Part shown: positions 18,113-28,179 of the stretch, in pieces | How positions within the stretch are numbered: the first letter of the stretch is position 1 | How the letters are laid out: each line of letters begins with the position of its first letter | Assembly (NCBI RefSeq): GCF_006227205.1 | Contig: NZ_VCNG01000001.1 | Span: 372,001 to 436,000 of the forward strand | Origin: Pseudomonas sp. ICMP22404 | GTDB taxonomy: Bacteria > Pseudomonadota > Gammaproteobacteria > Pseudomonadales > Pseudomonadaceae | Length of the DNA: 64,000 bases | Reading direction: 5' to 3' | The notes under the pieces: model-generated | Database searches by the model: none | Told to the model about the DNA's origin: nothing | What the model saw: only the letters and a program-made list of their open reading frames with translations | Position numbers and translations under genes: made by a program

Positions 18113-18224
18113 CCCGCTCCATCGCCCAAAACAAAAAAAGCCTGCCTCTACACTGGACAGCTCGGCTGAGTGCGCTCACCTTAGTGACGCTATCGACCAT
18201 ATTCCTAGAAAGTCTGGAGTCCTT

Positions 18225-18470
18225 ATGTCGCTTACCCCTGAGCTGGTTGCCGAACTGGAAATCCTTGCACTCTTCAACCTGGACAGTTCCCAGGAAGGCC
18301 TGAAAATCCATCAGACCGCTGCCCCTAAAGCCATTGCCGCTGCCCAACGCCTGTACGACAAAGAACTGATCACCCAACCCGACGGCGGTTATCTGACCAG
18401 CCTGGGTCGTGACGCCGCGCAAAACGTACAAACCGTCCTGACGATACTCAGCGTCCAAGAAGCTGCCTGA
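18225..18470 (+). CDS. TIGR02647 family small protein
   Basis: An 81-residue soluble protein, MSLTPELVAELEILALFNLD, with winged-helix-like character (helices, then AAQRLYDKELITQPDGGYLT, and a final helix). It matches in length and pattern the TIGR02647 family, found in pseudomonads near cyaA; function unknown. The ATG at 18225 is preceded by GGAGT. No partner gene is in operon with it. Confidence 0.82.
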   Translation: MSLTPELVAELEILALFNLDSSQEGLKIHQTAAPKAIAAAQRLYDKELITQPDGGYLTSLGRDAAQNVQTVLTILSVQEAA

Positions 18471-18646
18471 CTCTCCCTGTCGCCCACGGAAATCTGCTTC
18501 GCCGGATTTCCGCAGGCGCGGGCGCCTTGCGTGAAAAATCTGACGTCCACACCCTACTTTCAGCTTAAGAATTCACCGTCCCGGACGCTAAACTGCCATC
18601 ACCTCTGATTTCCCACGTTCGACGCCGCGAGCCGGTTTGAGCCGAC

Positions 18647-21490
18647 ATGACCCGCAATCACGAAATACGCCCCGATCTGGACGAGGGAATCGACCGCAAG
18701 GTCCTCAGCCAGCTGCGCGCACGTTTTCTCAAGCTCAACACCGTCCGGATGGATCGCGCCATGGACGGCCTGTCGCCTCGCCAGCAGGGCGTGCTGACGC
18801 TGCTTCCTTTGTTTTTCCACGTCAACCATCCGCTGCTGCCAGGCTACGTCTCCGGCAGCACACCGGCCGGGCTGTCGAACTACGAGCCCGACGCCAGCGT
18901 CCTCGCCGACGCCCAGCGACTGACCCGATCGTTTTCCTACAAGCCACGCCATGGCAGCAATCCGCCGCGCCCCATCCTGGGTTTGTATCTGATGGGCAGC
19001 CTGGGCACCCTCGCCCAGGCGGACCAGAGTGACATGGATGTGTGGGTCTGCCATGGGCCGGACCTGAGCGACGACGAACTGGCCGAGCTGCGCAAGAAAT
19101 GCCAACTGCTGGAAGCCTGGGCCGCGACCCAGGGCGCCGAAGCCCATTTTTTCCTGATCGACCCGGCCCGGTTCGTCCAGGGTGAACGGGACAATCAACT
19201 CAGCTCCGAAGATTGCGGCACGACTCAGCACTACCTGCTGCTGGACGAGTTCTACCGCACGGCGATCTGGCTGGCCGGGCGCACACCGATCTGGTGGCTG
19301 GTGCCGGTCTACGAGGAAGACAACTATGAGGCGTACACCCATACGTTGCTTTCCAAGCGCTTCATCCGCGCCGATGAAACCCTGGACCTCGGGCACCTGG
19401 CCTACATCCCGCCAGGGGAGTTCATCGGCGCGGGGCTCTGGCAATTGTTCAAGGGCATCGAGTCGCCCTACAAGTCCGTGCTCAAGCTGCTGCTGACGGA
19501 GGTCTACGCCAGCGAACACCCCAATGTCCGGTGCCTGAGCCTGCGCTTCAAGCAAGCCGTGTTCGCCAATCGCCTGGACCTGGAGGAGCTGGACCCGTAC
19601 ATGCTGGTCTACCGCCGTATCGAGGAATACCTCAACGCTCGTGGCGAACCCGAGCGCCTGGAATTGATCCGACGCGCGCTGTACCTGAAGGTCAATCGCA
19701 AGCTCACCGGCCAAGGGCGCAGCAGCGGCTGGCAGCGGAGGCTGCTCGAACGCCTGGCCGGGGAATGGGGCTGGGACCCGCGCCAACTGGCGCTGCTGGA
19801 CAGCCGCAGCCAGTGGAAGGTGCGCCAGGTCAGCAACGAACGCCGCGCGCTGGTCAACGAACTGACCTACAGCTACCGCTTCCTTACCCAGTTCGCCCGC
19901 ACCGAAAAAACCGTCAGCCTGATCAACAAGCGCGACCTCAACGTCCTTGGCCGCCGGCTGTATGCAGCCTTCGAACGCAAAGCCGACAAGGTCGAGTTCA
20001 TCAATCCCGGCATCGCCCCGGACCTGGCCGAGGACACCCTGACGCTGGTCCAGTCACCCAACAAGAAAGAACCCGGACAGAACCAGTGGGGGCTCTACAA
20101 CGGCAGCCTCAACGCCCTGGAGTGGGAGAACTTCGCGCCGATCAAGCGCAGCCGCGAACTGCTGGAACTGCTGACCTGGTGCCATCGCAACGGCGTGATC
20201 GACAGCAGCACACACCTGGCGCTGCACCCGGGCGACAGCGACTTGAGTGAGTTCGAGCTATTCAACCTGCTGGGCAGCCTGCAACAGGCCATCGCCCTGC
20301 CCCTGGTCACGGTCGAGGAAGAACAGCTGCTGCACGCCAGCGTCCCCAGTGAAGTGCTGATCCTGGTGAACGTCGGCATCGACCCACTCAAGCATCACCG
20401 CGACCTGAACATCCTGATGACCACCGAGCGCACCGACTCCCTGAGCTACTCCGGGGTCCGGGAAAACCTGGTACTGACCCTCGATCAGGTCACGCTCAAT
20501 AGCTGGAATGAAGTACTGGTCAACCGTTTTGATGGCGAGCATGCGCTGCTCGATTGCCTGCGCGACTACCTCAACGACCTGCCCGCCACACAGCACCAGC
20601 CGCGCTTGCAGGTGCGCTGTTTCTGCCACAACCGGGCGCAGTTCATTGCGCGGCGGGTCGAAGAAGTCATCGAGACGGCCCAGACGCTGCTGCTGAGCAG
20701 ACTCAATCACCGCTACTTGCTGCAGGTGCAGCAGTATTATCACGTACTGGAGCTGGTCCCCGGCCAGGTCAGGCACGTGGCGCTGGGCAGCCTGTCGGCG
20801 CTGCAGGACTACCTGGGCGAAGAGCTGGGCGCCTACAGCCCGCTGCACCTGGATCCAATGGCCTTGGAGGATCACGACCTGGCGCTGGTCCTGCCCATGG
20901 GCCAGCCGGAATGCATCCAGGTGTTCTACCGGGTCAATGAGGACGAGGCTGAGCTGTATGTGCTCGATGAGCTCAATGCCCTTTGGCAACAGCGCCTGCC
21001 TTATCACGACGAACACAGCCTGCTGGTGCCGTTGCAGCGCTTCCTGCAATCGGTGCTGTACCGTCGGGACGCCTTGCTGTCGATGGACACCGACCCGCCG
21101 TTGGGCCTGGAAACCCTGTACTATCAGCTTTTGCCCTCAGGCAGCGGACGCGCACGCCGGATCGAAATCCGTCCGGCGCCGCAGACACCCGAGAACAAGC
21201 CGTTCTATGACGTGCAGGCCATCATCGGCAAGGCGACCCATGGGCAGGTACACGTCACCCTGTATTGCAATCAACAGGAGTTTTCGGAACTGGAGCATGG
21301 CGACCAACTGTTCCGTGTGGTCGCCAGCGAGATCGTCGAACAGCGCCGCGAGGCCGAGCGCTATCGCTGCTACATCACCGATCTGGACCTCTCGGGCCTG
21401 GTGGGTGATAGCGCCTGCTCAAGCAATCTGTATCTGCGCTACAAGGCCGATCTGGAGCGCGCCCTGAACGAAGCGCTGACCCTGGTCTGA
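18647..21490 (+). CDS. cyaA: Class I adenylate cyclase
   Basis: Cytosolic enzyme making cyclic AMP from ATP. The 947-residue protein carries the class I catalytic motif at residues 117-134 (GSLGTLAQADQSDMDVWV), the nucleotidyltransferase GS...DxD pattern, within an N-terminal catalytic region of roughly 450 residues, followed by a long regulatory region. The length is that of Pseudomonas CyaA, somewhat longer than the E. coli enzyme. In Pseudomonas cAMP acts mainly through Vfr/Crp. The start MTRNHEIRPDLDEG is the first in-frame ATG. It converges with rnk, which ends only four bases away. Confidence 0.96.
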   Translation: MTRNHEIRPDLDEGIDRKVLSQLRARFLKLNTVRMDRAMDGLSPRQQGVLTLLPLFFHVNHPLLPGYVSGSTPAGLSNYEPDASVLADAQRLTRSFSYKPRHGSNPPRPILGLYLMGSLGTLAQADQSDMDVWVCHGPDLSDDELAELRKKCQLLEAWAATQGAEAHFFLIDPARFVQGERDNQLSSEDCGTTQHYLLLDEFYRTAIWLAGRTPIWWLVPVYEEDNYEAYTHTLLSKRFIRADETLDLGHLAYIPPGEFIGAGLWQLFKGIESPYKSVLKLLLTEVYASEHPNVRCLSLRFKQAVFANRLDLEELDPYMLVYRRIEEYLNARGEPERLELIRRALYLKVNRKLTGQGRSSGWQRRLLERLAGEWGWDPRQLALLDSRSQWKVRQVSNERRALVNELTYSYRFLTQFARTEKTVSLINKRDLNVLGRRLYAAFERKADKVEFINPGIAPDLAEDTLTLVQSPNKKEPGQNQWGLYNGSLNALEWENFAPIKRSRELLELLTWCHRNGVIDSSTHLALHPGDSDLSEFELFNLLGSLQQAIALPLVTVEEEQLLHASVPSEVLILVNVGIDPLKHHRDLNILMTTERTDSLSYSGVRENLVLTLDQVTLNSWNEVLVNRFDGEHALLDCLRDYLNDLPATQHQPRLQVRCFCHNRAQFIARRVEEVIETAQTLLLSRLNHRYLLQVQQYYHVLELVPGQVRHVALGSLSALQDYLGEELGAYSPLHLDPMALEDHDLALVLPMGQPECIQVFYRVNEDEAELYVLDELNALWQQRLPYHDEHSLLVPLQRFLQSVLYRRDALLSMDTDPPLGLETLYYQLLPSGSGRARRIEIRPAPQTPENKPFYDVQAIIGKATHGQVHVTLYCNQQEFSELEHGDQLFRVVASEIVEQRREAERYRCYITDLDLSGLVGDSACSSNLYLRYKADLERALNEALTLV

Positions 21491-21494
21491 AGCC

Positions 21495-21905
21495 TCAGAG
21501 GTGGAAATCGCCGCCCGCTTCGGGCTGGTATTCCACCGCCAGCAACGTCAGCTTCAACGTCTTGCCGCCCGGTGCCGGCCAATCGATGTGCTGGCCGACC
21601 TTCAGCCCCAGCAAGGCGCTGCCCACCGGCGCCAGGATCGAGACCTTGCCTTCGTCGGCATTCGCGTCCTGTGGGTAAACCAGGGTCAGGTGATAGTCCT
21701 TGCCGCTGCCTTCCTCGCGGCAATGCACGCGCGCGTTCATGGTCACGACATCGGCGGGCACGTCTTCATGGCTCACCAGAGTCTCGGCGCGGTCCAGTTC
21801 GGTTTGCAACGCAATCACGCCCGGCAGCGTTTCGTCGAGACTGTCGATCAGGCGCTCCAGACGTTGGACGTCCAGGCGGGTAAGAGTGATGGAAGGTGCG
21901 GTCAT
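21495..21905 (-). CDS. rnk: Rnk, nucleoside diphosphate kinase regulator
   Basis: A 136-residue GreA-like protein that binds RNA polymerase near the secondary channel and, in P. aeruginosa and E. coli, affects nucleoside diphosphate kinase and alginate. The N-terminal helical arm (ITLTRLDVQRLERLIDSLDE) is short and the C-terminal FKBP-like domain is clear (YHLTLVYPQDANADEGKVSI, APVGSALLGLKVGQHIDW). The start MTAPSITLTR at 21905 gives the family length; an upstream start would add 13 unsupported residues. It converges with cyaA. Confidence 0.95.
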   Translation of the reverse strand: MTAPSITLTRLDVQRLERLIDSLDETLPGVIALQTELDRAETLVSHEDVPADVVTMNARVHCREEGSGKDYHLTLVYPQDANADEGKVSILAPVGSALLGLKVGQHIDWPAPGGKTLKLTLLAVEYQPEAGGDFHL

Positions 21906-21941
21906 GATCCAGGCAGACTCCTTTCTTCTGCACGAAAAAAG

Positions 21942-21972
21942 CAAAACCCCGCCACAGGAAGACGGGGTTTTT
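21942..21972 (-). terminator. Intrinsic terminator upstream of rnk
   Basis: Hairpin AAAACCCCG / CGGGGTTTT around CCACAGGAAGA, with a T-rich run on its left reading on the minus strand. It lies between the DUF1289 stop and the rnk start and would end the cyaY-DUF1289 transcript before rnk. Confidence 0.8.
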
Positions 21973-22073
21973 CACAGGCCTCGGTGAGTCGAGGCGTAGC
22001 CGGACACTATCACAGCTCAAAAAATATACAACCCGGGCCAGACAGATACACGATTGCCAGGTCCAGACAGTTC

Positions 22074-22163
22074 CTGTGGGAGCGAGCCTGCTCGCGATGG
22101 CGTCCGATCAATCAGCATTGATGTGACTGACACGCCGCCATCGCGAGCAGGCTCGCTCCCACG
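22074..22163. repeat. REP inverted pair
   Basis: TGTGGGAGCGAGCCTGCTCG and CATCGCGAGCAGGCTCGCTC in opposite orientation with a loop of about 48 bases, just after the DUF1289 gene. Same family as the other GAGCCTGCTC copies in the window. Confidence 0.87.
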
Positions 22164-22172
22164 TGTATGCAT

Positions 22173-22391
22173 TCACTTTCGATTCTGGCGCTTGAGCGCC
22201 TCGGCACAGATCACCCGCCGGCGCGCATCATCAGCCGAGCGCCACTCACGGATATCCTCCACATGGCGGAAACAGCCGAGGCAAACCTTCTGCTCATCCA
22301 GCTTGCACACGCTGGTGCACGGCGACGGCACGGCAGGGCTGACGTTGCTGTAGAGCGGCTTGGATGGCCGCGCCGGGACGGTCTGGCTCAC
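22173..22391 (-). CDS. DUF1289 Cys-rich small protein
   Basis: A 72-residue protein with the DUF1289 four-cysteine pattern: SPCTSVCKLDEQKVCLGCFR, probably a small metal-binding or Fe-S-related module, followed by the family ending (IREWRSADDARRRVI). The best start is a GTG at 22391, four bases after the cyaY stop; the upstream in-frame part overlaps cyaY in another frame and does not resemble the family. The coupling to frataxin hints at a role around iron-sulfur supply, but this is only inference. Confidence 0.85.
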   Translation of the reverse strand: MSQTVPARPSKPLYSNVSPAVPSPCTSVCKLDEQKVCLGCFRHVEDIREWRSADDARRRVICAEALKRQNRK

Positions 22392-22395
22392 GTTG

Positions 22396-22728
22396 TCACA
22401 GGCCTTCAAACTCGAATTCCACACCGGCCTGCTGCTTGACGATGCGCTCCAGCATCTCGCCCAACTGCTCCTCGCTCTTGTCGCACATCCAGCGCTCGCT
22501 TTCCTCGTCGTAGTCGAAATGGTAACCACCGGACACCGCCGCCAGCCACAACTGCCGCAGCGGTTCCTGACGACTGAAGATCAACTGGCTGCCGTTTTCG
22601 AACTTGACAGTGAGCACGCCGGCGGAGCTTTCCAGATCAATGTCCAGTTCGCTCTCATCGAAGATATCCTCCAGCATTTGCTGGGTGGTATCGACCAGAT
22701 CGTGAAAACGGGCTTCAGTCAAACTCAT
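22396..22728 (-). CDS. cyaY: Frataxin homologue CyaY
   Basis: Iron-binding frataxin, which regulates iron-sulfur cluster assembly on IscS. The 110 residues show the family features: acidic first helix (MSLTEARFHDLVDTTQQMLE, DIFDESELDIDLE), the strand VLTVKFENGSQLIFSRQEPL, and the tryptophan motif LRQLWLAAVSGGYHFDY. Length is normal. It precedes the DUF1289 gene by four bases, so they form a short operon. In gammaproteobacteria cyaY commonly lies near cyaA, as here. Confidence 0.96.
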   Translation of the reverse strand: MSLTEARFHDLVDTTQQMLEDIFDESELDIDLESSAGVLTVKFENGSQLIFSRQEPLRQLWLAAVSGGYHFDYDEESERWMCDKSEEQLGEMLERIVKQQAGVEFEFEGL

Positions 22729-22954
22729 TGCGACAACCTCGAAAATGTCTGCTCATGCTCAAGCGCCGCAAGATACGGGCGCTTCCCGACGATTGCAAAG
22801 GATATACCGACAACCACGGTCGGGGGCCGTGAAATGTCCGCGGAACCAGGCATATAGGCCACCAGCCCCGCCGGACGGGAGCCCCGTTGCATAGGCAAGC
22901 CGCCGGGTGGCCGGTATACTCCGGCGCAATTAACGCATTTTCAAGGATTTCGCC

Positions 22955-23125
22955 ATGAAGCGCCTGATCTCTTCCCTTGCTGCGCTCGTCGCGGTTGCCT
23001 GCCTAGTGACAGCCTGTGGTCAAAAAGGTCCGCTGTACCTGCCTGATGACAGCAAGTCCCCTGAAGAGCAGGCCAAGTCGTCGCAATCCAAGTCCCACTC
23101 GCACGACACCCACTCCACCTACTAA
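22955..23125 (+). CDS. lptM: LptM/LppL small lipoprotein
   Basis: A 56-residue lipoprotein too short to stand out: signal peptide MKRLISSLAALVAVACLVTA with lipobox LVTA before C21, then GQKGPLYLPDD, which is the signature of LptM (YifL, called LppL in Pseudomonas). LptM assists disulfide maturation of the LPS translocon protein LptD. The tail is rich in S, H and K. It lies 9 bases ahead of lysA, the usual arrangement, and begins the lysA operon. AAGGATT precedes the ATG. Confidence 0.93.
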   Translation: MKRLISSLAALVAVACLVTACGQKGPLYLPDDSKSPEEQAKSSQSKSHSHDTHSTY

Positions 23126-23134
23126 GGGAACGCC

Positions 23135-24382
23135 ATGGACGCTTTTAACTACCGTGGCGGGGAGCTGTTCGCGGAAGGGGTTGCCCTGTCCGCCATTGCC
23201 GAACGTTTCGGCACGCCGACCTACGTCTACTCCCGTGCCCACATCGAAGCCCAGTACCGGACCTTCGCCGACGCCCTCGCCGGCATGCCGCACCTGGTGT
23301 GTTTCGCCGTGAAGGCCAACTCCAACCTGGGTGTGCTCAATATCCTGGCGCGCCTGGGTGCAGGTTTCGACATTGTCTCCGGCGGCGAACTCGAACGAGT
23401 GCTGGCGGCTGGCGGCAGCCCTGACAAGATCGTCTTCTCCGGTGTCGGCAAGACCCGCGAGGACATGCGCCGTGCCCTGGAAGTCGGCGTGCATTGCTTC
23501 AACATCGAATCCACCGACGAACTGGAACGTCTGCAGGTCGTCGCCGCCGAGCTGGGCGTACGCGCACCGGTTTCCCTGCGCGTGAACCCGGACGTCGATG
23601 CCGGCACCCACCCGTACATTTCCACCGGTCTCAAGGAAAACAAGTTCGGCATCGCCATCGCCGATGCCGAAGACGTCTATGTGCGTGCCGCCCAACTGCC
23701 TAACCTGGAAGTCCTGGGCGTCGATTGCCACATCGGCTCGCAACTGACCACCCTCGACCCCTTCATCGATGCTCTCGACCGCCTGCTGGCGCTGGTCGAC
23801 CGTCTCGGCGATTGCGGCATCTACCTGCGTCATATCGACCTGGGTGGCGGTGTCGGCGTGCGTTACCGCGATGAGGAGCCGCCGCTGGTGGCCGACTACA
23901 TCAAGACCGTTCGTGAGCGTCTCGAAGGTCGCGACCTGGCGTTGATGTTCGAGCCAGGCCGCTACATCGTGGCCAATGCCGGCGTGCTGCTGACCCAGGT
24001 CGAGTACCTCAAGCACACCGAGCACAAGGACTTCGCCATCGTCGACGCGGCCATGAACGACCTGATCCGCCCGGCGCTGTACCAGGCGTGGATGGATGTG
24101 ACCGCCGTGCGCCCCCGCGATACCGCAGCCCGTAGCTACGACATCGTCGGCCCGATCTGCGAAACCGGTGACTTCCTGGCCAAGGGCCGGGAGCTGGCAC
24201 TGGAGGAAGGCGACCTGCTGGCGGTGCATTCGGCCGGTGCCTATGGGTTTGTCATGAGTTCCAACTACAACACCCGCGGCCGCTGCGCCGAGGTGCTGGT
24301 GGACGGTGATCAAGCATTCGAAGTGCGTCGCCGCGAGACGGTAGCCGAGTTGTTTGCCGGCGAAAGCCTGCTACCGGAGTAA
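23135..24382 (+). CDS. lysA: Diaminopimelate decarboxylase
   Basis: PLP enzyme making lysine from meso-diaminopimelate. The 415 residues include the PLP lysine in [13 protein letters not shown] (about residue 61), the SGGELERVL and HIGSQLT substrate segments, the glycine-rich phosphate loop [21 protein letters not shown] and the dimer active-site cysteine in [12 protein letters not shown]. Length is standard. It is the second gene of lptM-lysA-dapF, and dapF begins four bases after its stop. Confidence 0.98.
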   Translation: MDAFNYRGGELFAEGVALSAIAERFGTPTYVYSRAHIEAQYRTFADALAGMPHLVCFAVKANSNLGVLNILARLGAGFDIVSGGELERVLAAGGSPDKIVFSGVGKTREDMRRALEVGVHCFNIESTDELERLQVVAAELGVRAPVSLRVNPDVDAGTHPYISTGLKENKFGIAIADAEDVYVRAAQLPNLEVLGVDCHIGSQLTTLDPFIDALDRLLALVDRLGDCGIYLRHIDLGGGVGVRYRDEEPPLVADYIKTVRERLEGRDLALMFEPGRYIVANAGVLLTQVEYLKHTEHKDFAIVDAAMNDLIRPALYQAWMDVTAVRPRDTAARSYDIVGPICETGDFLAKGRELALEEGDLLAVHSAGAYGFVMSSNYNTRGRCAEVLVDGDQAFEVRRRETVAELFAGESLLPE

Positions 24383-24386
24383 AACC

Positions 24387-25217
24387 ATGCTGCTGCGTTT
24401 TACCAAGATGCACGGCCTGGGCAATGACTTCATGGTTCTCGACCTGGTCAGCCAGCACGCGCACATTCTGCCCAAGCATGCCAAGCAATGGGGCGATCGG
24501 CACACAGGTATCGGTTTCGACCAGTTGCTGATCGTCGAGGCGCCCAACAACCCGGACGTGGACTTTCGTTATCGGATCTTCAACGCCGACGGTTCGGAAG
24601 TGGAACAATGCGGCAACGGCGCACGCTGCTTCGCCCGCTTCGTGCTGGACAAGCGCCTGACGGCCAAACGCAGGATTCGCGTCGAGACCAAAAGCGGCAT
24701 CATCGAGTTGGATGTGCGCAACGACGGTCAGATCGGCGTCAACATGGGCGCTCCCCGCCTGGTGCCGGCAGATATCCCGTTCGAAGCATCGGCCCAGGCC
24801 CTGAGCTATCAGCTGGACGTCGATGACACCACGGTAGAACTGGCGGCGGTGTCCATGGGCAATCCCCATGCCGTGCTGCGAGTCAGCGACATCAATAGCG
24901 CGCCGGTGCATGAACTGGGGCCGAAGATCGAGAACCATCCGCGCTTTCCAGCACGGGTGAACGTGGGTTTCCTGCAGGTCATCGACCGTCACCGCGCGCA
25001 ACTGCGCGTCTGGGAACGCGGTGCCGGGGAAACCCAGGCCTGCGGCACCGGCGCCTGCGCCGCCGCCGTCGCTGCGATCAGCCAGGGGTGGATGGATTCG
25101 CCCCTGTTGATCGACCTGCCCGGCGGGCGCCTGTCCATCGAATGGGCAGGCCCCGGCCAACCGGTGATGATGACCGGCCCGGCAGTGCGCGTATACGAAG
25201 GACAAGTTCGTCTTTGA
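24387..25217 (+). CDS. dapF: Diaminopimelate epimerase
   Basis: Interconverts LL- and meso-diaminopimelate for lysine and peptidoglycan. The 276-residue protein shows the start [19 protein letters not shown], the first catalytic cysteine in [16 protein letters not shown] and the second in [16 protein letters not shown]. Both cysteines needed for the two-base mechanism are present. The start at 24387 is chosen because it fits the family and follows the lysA stop; eleven codons upstream lie within lysA. Confidence 0.98.
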   Translation: MLLRFTKMHGLGNDFMVLDLVSQHAHILPKHAKQWGDRHTGIGFDQLLIVEAPNNPDVDFRYRIFNADGSEVEQCGNGARCFARFVLDKRLTAKRRIRVETKSGIIELDVRNDGQIGVNMGAPRLVPADIPFEASAQALSYQLDVDDTTVELAAVSMGNPHAVLRVSDINSAPVHELGPKIENHPRFPARVNVGFLQVIDRHRAQLRVWERGAGETQACGTGACAAAVAAISQGWMDSPLLIDLPGGRLSIEWAGPGQPVMMTGPAVRVYEGQVRL

Positions 25218-25230
25218 GTGAGCCAAACCC

Positions 25231-25956
25231 ATGACCGACAAGCCACAGGTTCCAGCGCCACAGCCCGATGAATCCTCGAGCCCGCTTCCGGAGGCCGCGG
25301 CGGTGGCCGCTTACCTGGAGGCCCATCCGAATTTCTTCGTCGAACGTGAAGACTTGCTTTCAGTGATGCGCATTCCCCACCGGCGCGGCGACACCGTGTC
25401 GCTGGTGGAGCACCAGATGAAGATCCTGCGTGAGCGCAACATCGAGATGCGTCACCGCCTTTCTCACCTGATGGACGTCGCCCGGGACAACGACCGGCTC
25501 TTCGACAAGACCCGCCGCCTGATCCTGGCTCTGATGGACGCCAGCACCCTCGAAGACCTGGTCATGAGCGTCGAAGACAGCCTGCGCCAGGATTTTCAGG
25601 TGCCCTTTGTCAGCCTGATCCTGTTCGGCGACAACGCCATGCCGGTGGGCCGCTGGGTGACCCATGCCGAAGCGCAGACCGCCATTGGCGGCCTGCTCAC
25701 CGAGAACAAAAGCGTCAGCGGCAGCTTGCGCGAACACGAGCTGGACTTCCTCTTCGGCGAGGAACAGCGCAAGCAGATCGGCTCCACCGCCGTCGTCGCC
25801 ATCGCCCACCAAGGCGTCCATGGCGTGCTGGCCATCGCCAGCCGTGACCCGCAGCACTACAAAAGCTCGGTGGGCACGCTGTTCCTGAGCTACATCGCCG
25901 AAGTCACCGGCCGGGTACTGCCACGGGTTGCCGGCTCGCTGCGCTCGGTACGCTGA
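25231..25956 (+). CDS. DUF484 family GAF-like protein
   Basis: A 241-residue cytosolic protein of the DUF484 family, with a helical N-terminus ([20 protein letters not shown], then a coiled-coil [19 protein letters not shown]) and a C-terminal GAF-like domain (about residues 105-235, [20 protein letters not shown]). It lies between dapF and xerC in most gammaproteobacteria, but no function is established. Its TGA overlaps the xerC ATG as TGATG. Confidence 0.9.
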   Translation: MTDKPQVPAPQPDESSSPLPEAAAVAAYLEAHPNFFVEREDLLSVMRIPHRRGDTVSLVEHQMKILRERNIEMRHRLSHLMDVARDNDRLFDKTRRLILALMDASTLEDLVMSVEDSLRQDFQVPFVSLILFGDNAMPVGRWVTHAEAQTAIGGLLTENKSVSGSLREHELDFLFGEEQRKQIGSTAVVAIAHQGVHGVLAIASRDPQHYKSSVGTLFLSYIAEVTGRVLPRVAGSLRSVR

Positions 25957-26858
25957 TGATGGAACGACAGCTGGACGCCTACTGCGAACACCTGCGCAGT
26001 GAGCGCCAGGTGTCACCCCACACGCTGGCGGCCTATCGCCGCGACCTGGAAAAAGTGCTGGGCTGGTGCCAGAAACAGAACGTCGGCAGTTGGCAGGCCC
26101 TGGACATCCAGCGCCTGCGCAGCCTGGTGGCGCGCCTGCATCAACAGGGACAGTCGTCCCGCAGCCTGGCGCGCCTGCTCTCCGCGGTACGCGGGTTGTA
26201 TCACTACCTCAACCGCGAAGGCCTGTGCGATCACGACCCGGCCACCGGCCTGGCTCCGCCCAAGGGCGAGCGTCGCCTGCCGAAAACCCTCGACACCGAC
26301 CGCGCCCTGCAATTACTTGAAGGCGCAGTCGAGGATGATTTCCTGGCGCGACGGGACCAGGCGATTCTCGAACTGTTCTACTCCTCCGGCCTGCGGCTTT
26401 CCGAACTGACAGGGTTGAACCTGGATCAACTGGACCTGGCCGACGGCATGGTCCAGGTGCTCGGCAAGGGCAGCAAGACCCGCCTGCTGCCCATTGGCCG
26501 CAAGGCCCGGGAAGCACTGGAGCTGTGGCTGCCGTTGCGCGCCCTGAGCAATCCTGCCGATGACGCGGTATTCGTCAGCCAACAGGGGCGGCGCCTCGGT
26601 CCGCGGGCGATCCAGGTGCGGGTCAAGGCTGCCGGCGAACGCGAGCTGGGGCAGAACCTGCATCCGCACATGCTCAGGCACTCCTTCGCCAGCCATGTGC
26701 TGGAGTCCTCCCAGGACCTGCGCGCCGTGCAAGAGCTGCTGGGCCACTCGGACATCAAGACCACTCAGATCTATACCCATCTGGACTTCCAGCACCTGGC
26801 GACGGTCTATGACAGTGCCCATCCCCGGGCCAAACGCATCAAGGGCGACGAATCATGA
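25956..26858 (+). CDS. xerC: Tyrosine recombinase XerC
   Basis: Works with XerD at the dif site to resolve chromosome dimers. The 300 residues have a helical core-binding domain ([20 protein letters not shown]) and the catalytic domain with R147 (SSGLRLSEL), K171 (GKGSKTR), H238 and R241 ([12 protein letters not shown]), H264 (LGHSDIKTT) and nucleophile Y273 (IYTH): the complete set. The first ATG overlaps the DUF484 stop; a second ATG three bases on gives 299 residues, and I cannot choose between them. Its stop overlaps the HAD start as ATGA. Confidence 0.97.
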   Translation: MMERQLDAYCEHLRSERQVSPHTLAAYRRDLEKVLGWCQKQNVGSWQALDIQRLRSLVARLHQQGQSSRSLARLLSAVRGLYHYLNREGLCDHDPATGLAPPKGERRLPKTLDTDRALQLLEGAVEDDFLARRDQAILELFYSSGLRLSELTGLNLDQLDLADGMVQVLGKGSKTRLLPIGRKAREALELWLPLRALSNPADDAVFVSQQGRRLGPRAIQVRVKAAGERELGQNLHPHMLRHSFASHVLESSQDLRAVQELLGHSDIKTTQIYTHLDFQHLATVYDSAHPRAKRIKGDES

Positions 26859-27559
26859 CCATCGAGCTCATCACTTTCGACCTCGACGACACCTTGTGGG
26901 ACACCGCCCCGGTGATCGCCACGGCCGAAGCCGTTCTCCGCCAGTGGCTGACCGACAACGCACCTAACCTGGGCGGCGTGCCGGTGGAGCATCTGTTTTC
27001 GATTCGCGAGCAGGTATTGCGCGAAGAGCCCGGCCTGAAGCATCGCATCAGCGCATTGCGGCGGCGGGTGCTGTTCCGTGCGCTGCAAGAAGCCGGCTAT
27101 GACCAGTGGCAAGCGTCCGAGCTGGCGGACCAAGGGTTCGAGACGTTCCTGCATGCCCGCCATCAATTGGAGGTGTTTCCCGAGGTGCAGCCCACCCTGG
27201 AAATCCTCGCCAACCACTTCGCCCTTGGCGTGGTCACCAATGGCAACGCCGATGTGCGTCGCCTCGGGCTGGCGGATTACTTCAAGTTCGCGTTGTGTGC
27301 CGAGGACATCGGCATCGCCAAGCCTGATGCGCGGCTGTTCCACGAGGCCCTGCAACGCGGCGGCGCCACGGCGCAGACCGCCGTGCACGTTGGCGATCAT
27401 CCCGGTGACGATATTGCCGGCGCCCAACAGGCCGGCCTGCGGGCGGTGTGGTTCAACCCGGCAGGCAAGGCCTGGGATGCCGACCATGTACCGGATGCGG
27501 AGATTCGCAGCCTGACCGAGTTGCCGGGGTTGTTGGCGGGATGGCACAGCCAGGGCTGA
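26855..27559 (+). CDS. HAD superfamily hydrolase, YjjG/YigB-like
   Basis: A 234-residue HAD phosphatase. Motif I is [10 protein letters not shown] (nucleophile D10, D12), motif II is VVTNGNA, motif III the KPDARLF lysine and motif [15 protein letters not shown] four-helix cap domain lies between motifs I and II. Related members hydrolyse nucleotides or FMN (YigB is an FMN phosphatase and also lies after xerC in E. coli), so flavin mononucleotide is a sensible guess. Last gene of the operon, with a 4-base overlap with xerC. Confidence 0.9.
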   Translation: MTIELITFDLDDTLWDTAPVIATAEAVLRQWLTDNAPNLGGVPVEHLFSIREQVLREEPGLKHRISALRRRVLFRALQEAGYDQWQASELADQGFETFLHARHQLEVFPEVQPTLEILANHFALGVVTNGNADVRRLGLADYFKFALCAEDIGIAKPDARLFHEALQRGGATAQTAVHVGDHPGDDIAGAQQAGLRAVWFNPAGKAWDADHVPDAEIRSLTELPGLLAGWHSQG

Positions 27560-27588
27560 ATCCGAGAACACCACCAAACCCTGTGGCC

Positions 27589-27676
27589 TGTGGGAGCGAG
27601 CCTGCTCGCGATGAGGGCGTCCCAGTGACGCTCATGTAACAGACACACCGCCATCGCGAGCAGGCTCGCTCCCACA
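27589..27676. repeat. REP inverted pair
   Basis: TGTGGGAGCGAGCCTGCTCG and CATCGCGAGCAGGCTCGCTC, opposed, with a loop of about 45 bases, in the gap between the convergent HAD and sutA genes. Confidence 0.87.
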
Positions 27677-27703
27677 AGGGCCGGCGCAACAGTTTTATGC
27701 CCA

Positions 27704-27738
27704 CGAAAAAGCCCGCGACGACGGCGGGCTTTTTCGGC
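27704..27738. terminator. Bidirectional intrinsic terminator
   Basis: Hairpin AAAAAGCCCGC / GCGGGCTTTTT with a short loop (GACGACG). A runs on the left and T on the right allow it to end both the dapF-xerC operon and sutA, which converge here. Confidence 0.9.
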
Positions 27739-27754
27739 AAGCAGGAAGCAGAAC

Positions 27755-28078
27755 TCAGATAGGGCGGCTGCCGTACTTGTTGTCAGGCTTCTTGGGCGGA
27801 TCGGCGACCACATTGGCCTCCACTTCCTGCACCTTTCCGCCCCTGGCCAGGAATTCTTCCATGGCCTTGGCGAGCGCATCACGCTCCTTGTTCTTGGCCT
27901 CAACGCTCGGCAACTCGTCGACCGACACCGCAGCCTTGGCCTTACCCTTGGCGGTCGGGGCCGGTATATCGGCGCCATCGTCGTCGGCAACGTCTTCGGC
28001 TGCCGCTTCCAGGCCGTCTTCGGCCTCGTCTTCTTCACCTACTTCGAGGTCGTCGTTTTCCAGATCATCGTCGCTCAT
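27755..28078 (-). CDS. sutA: SutA, RNA polymerase-binding transcription regulator
   Basis: A 107-residue acidic protein. The N-terminal half is a disordered D/E tract (MSDDDLENDDLEVGEEDEAE), the middle is helical (KNKERDALAKAMEEFLARGG) and the tail VADPPKKPDNKYGSRPI matches the P. aeruginosa SutA, which was found to bind RNA polymerase and raise transcription of ribosomal and housekeeping genes during slow growth. I recognise it from the helix and tail. It is a single gene, converging with the dapF-xerC operon. Confidence 0.9.
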   Translation of the reverse strand: MSDDDLENDDLEVGEEDEAEDGLEAAAEDVADDDGADIPAPTAKGKAKAAVSVDELPSVEAKNKERDALAKAMEEFLARGGKVQEVEANVVADPPKKPDNKYGSRPI

Positions 28079-28179
28079 GTTCTACCTCATGACTTGCGAA
28101 AAGCAGATTAGTTATAGCCCAGCTACGCCATCTGTCGAAGGCTGCCAGAAAAAATTCAACATCCACCGGCAATCGGCGG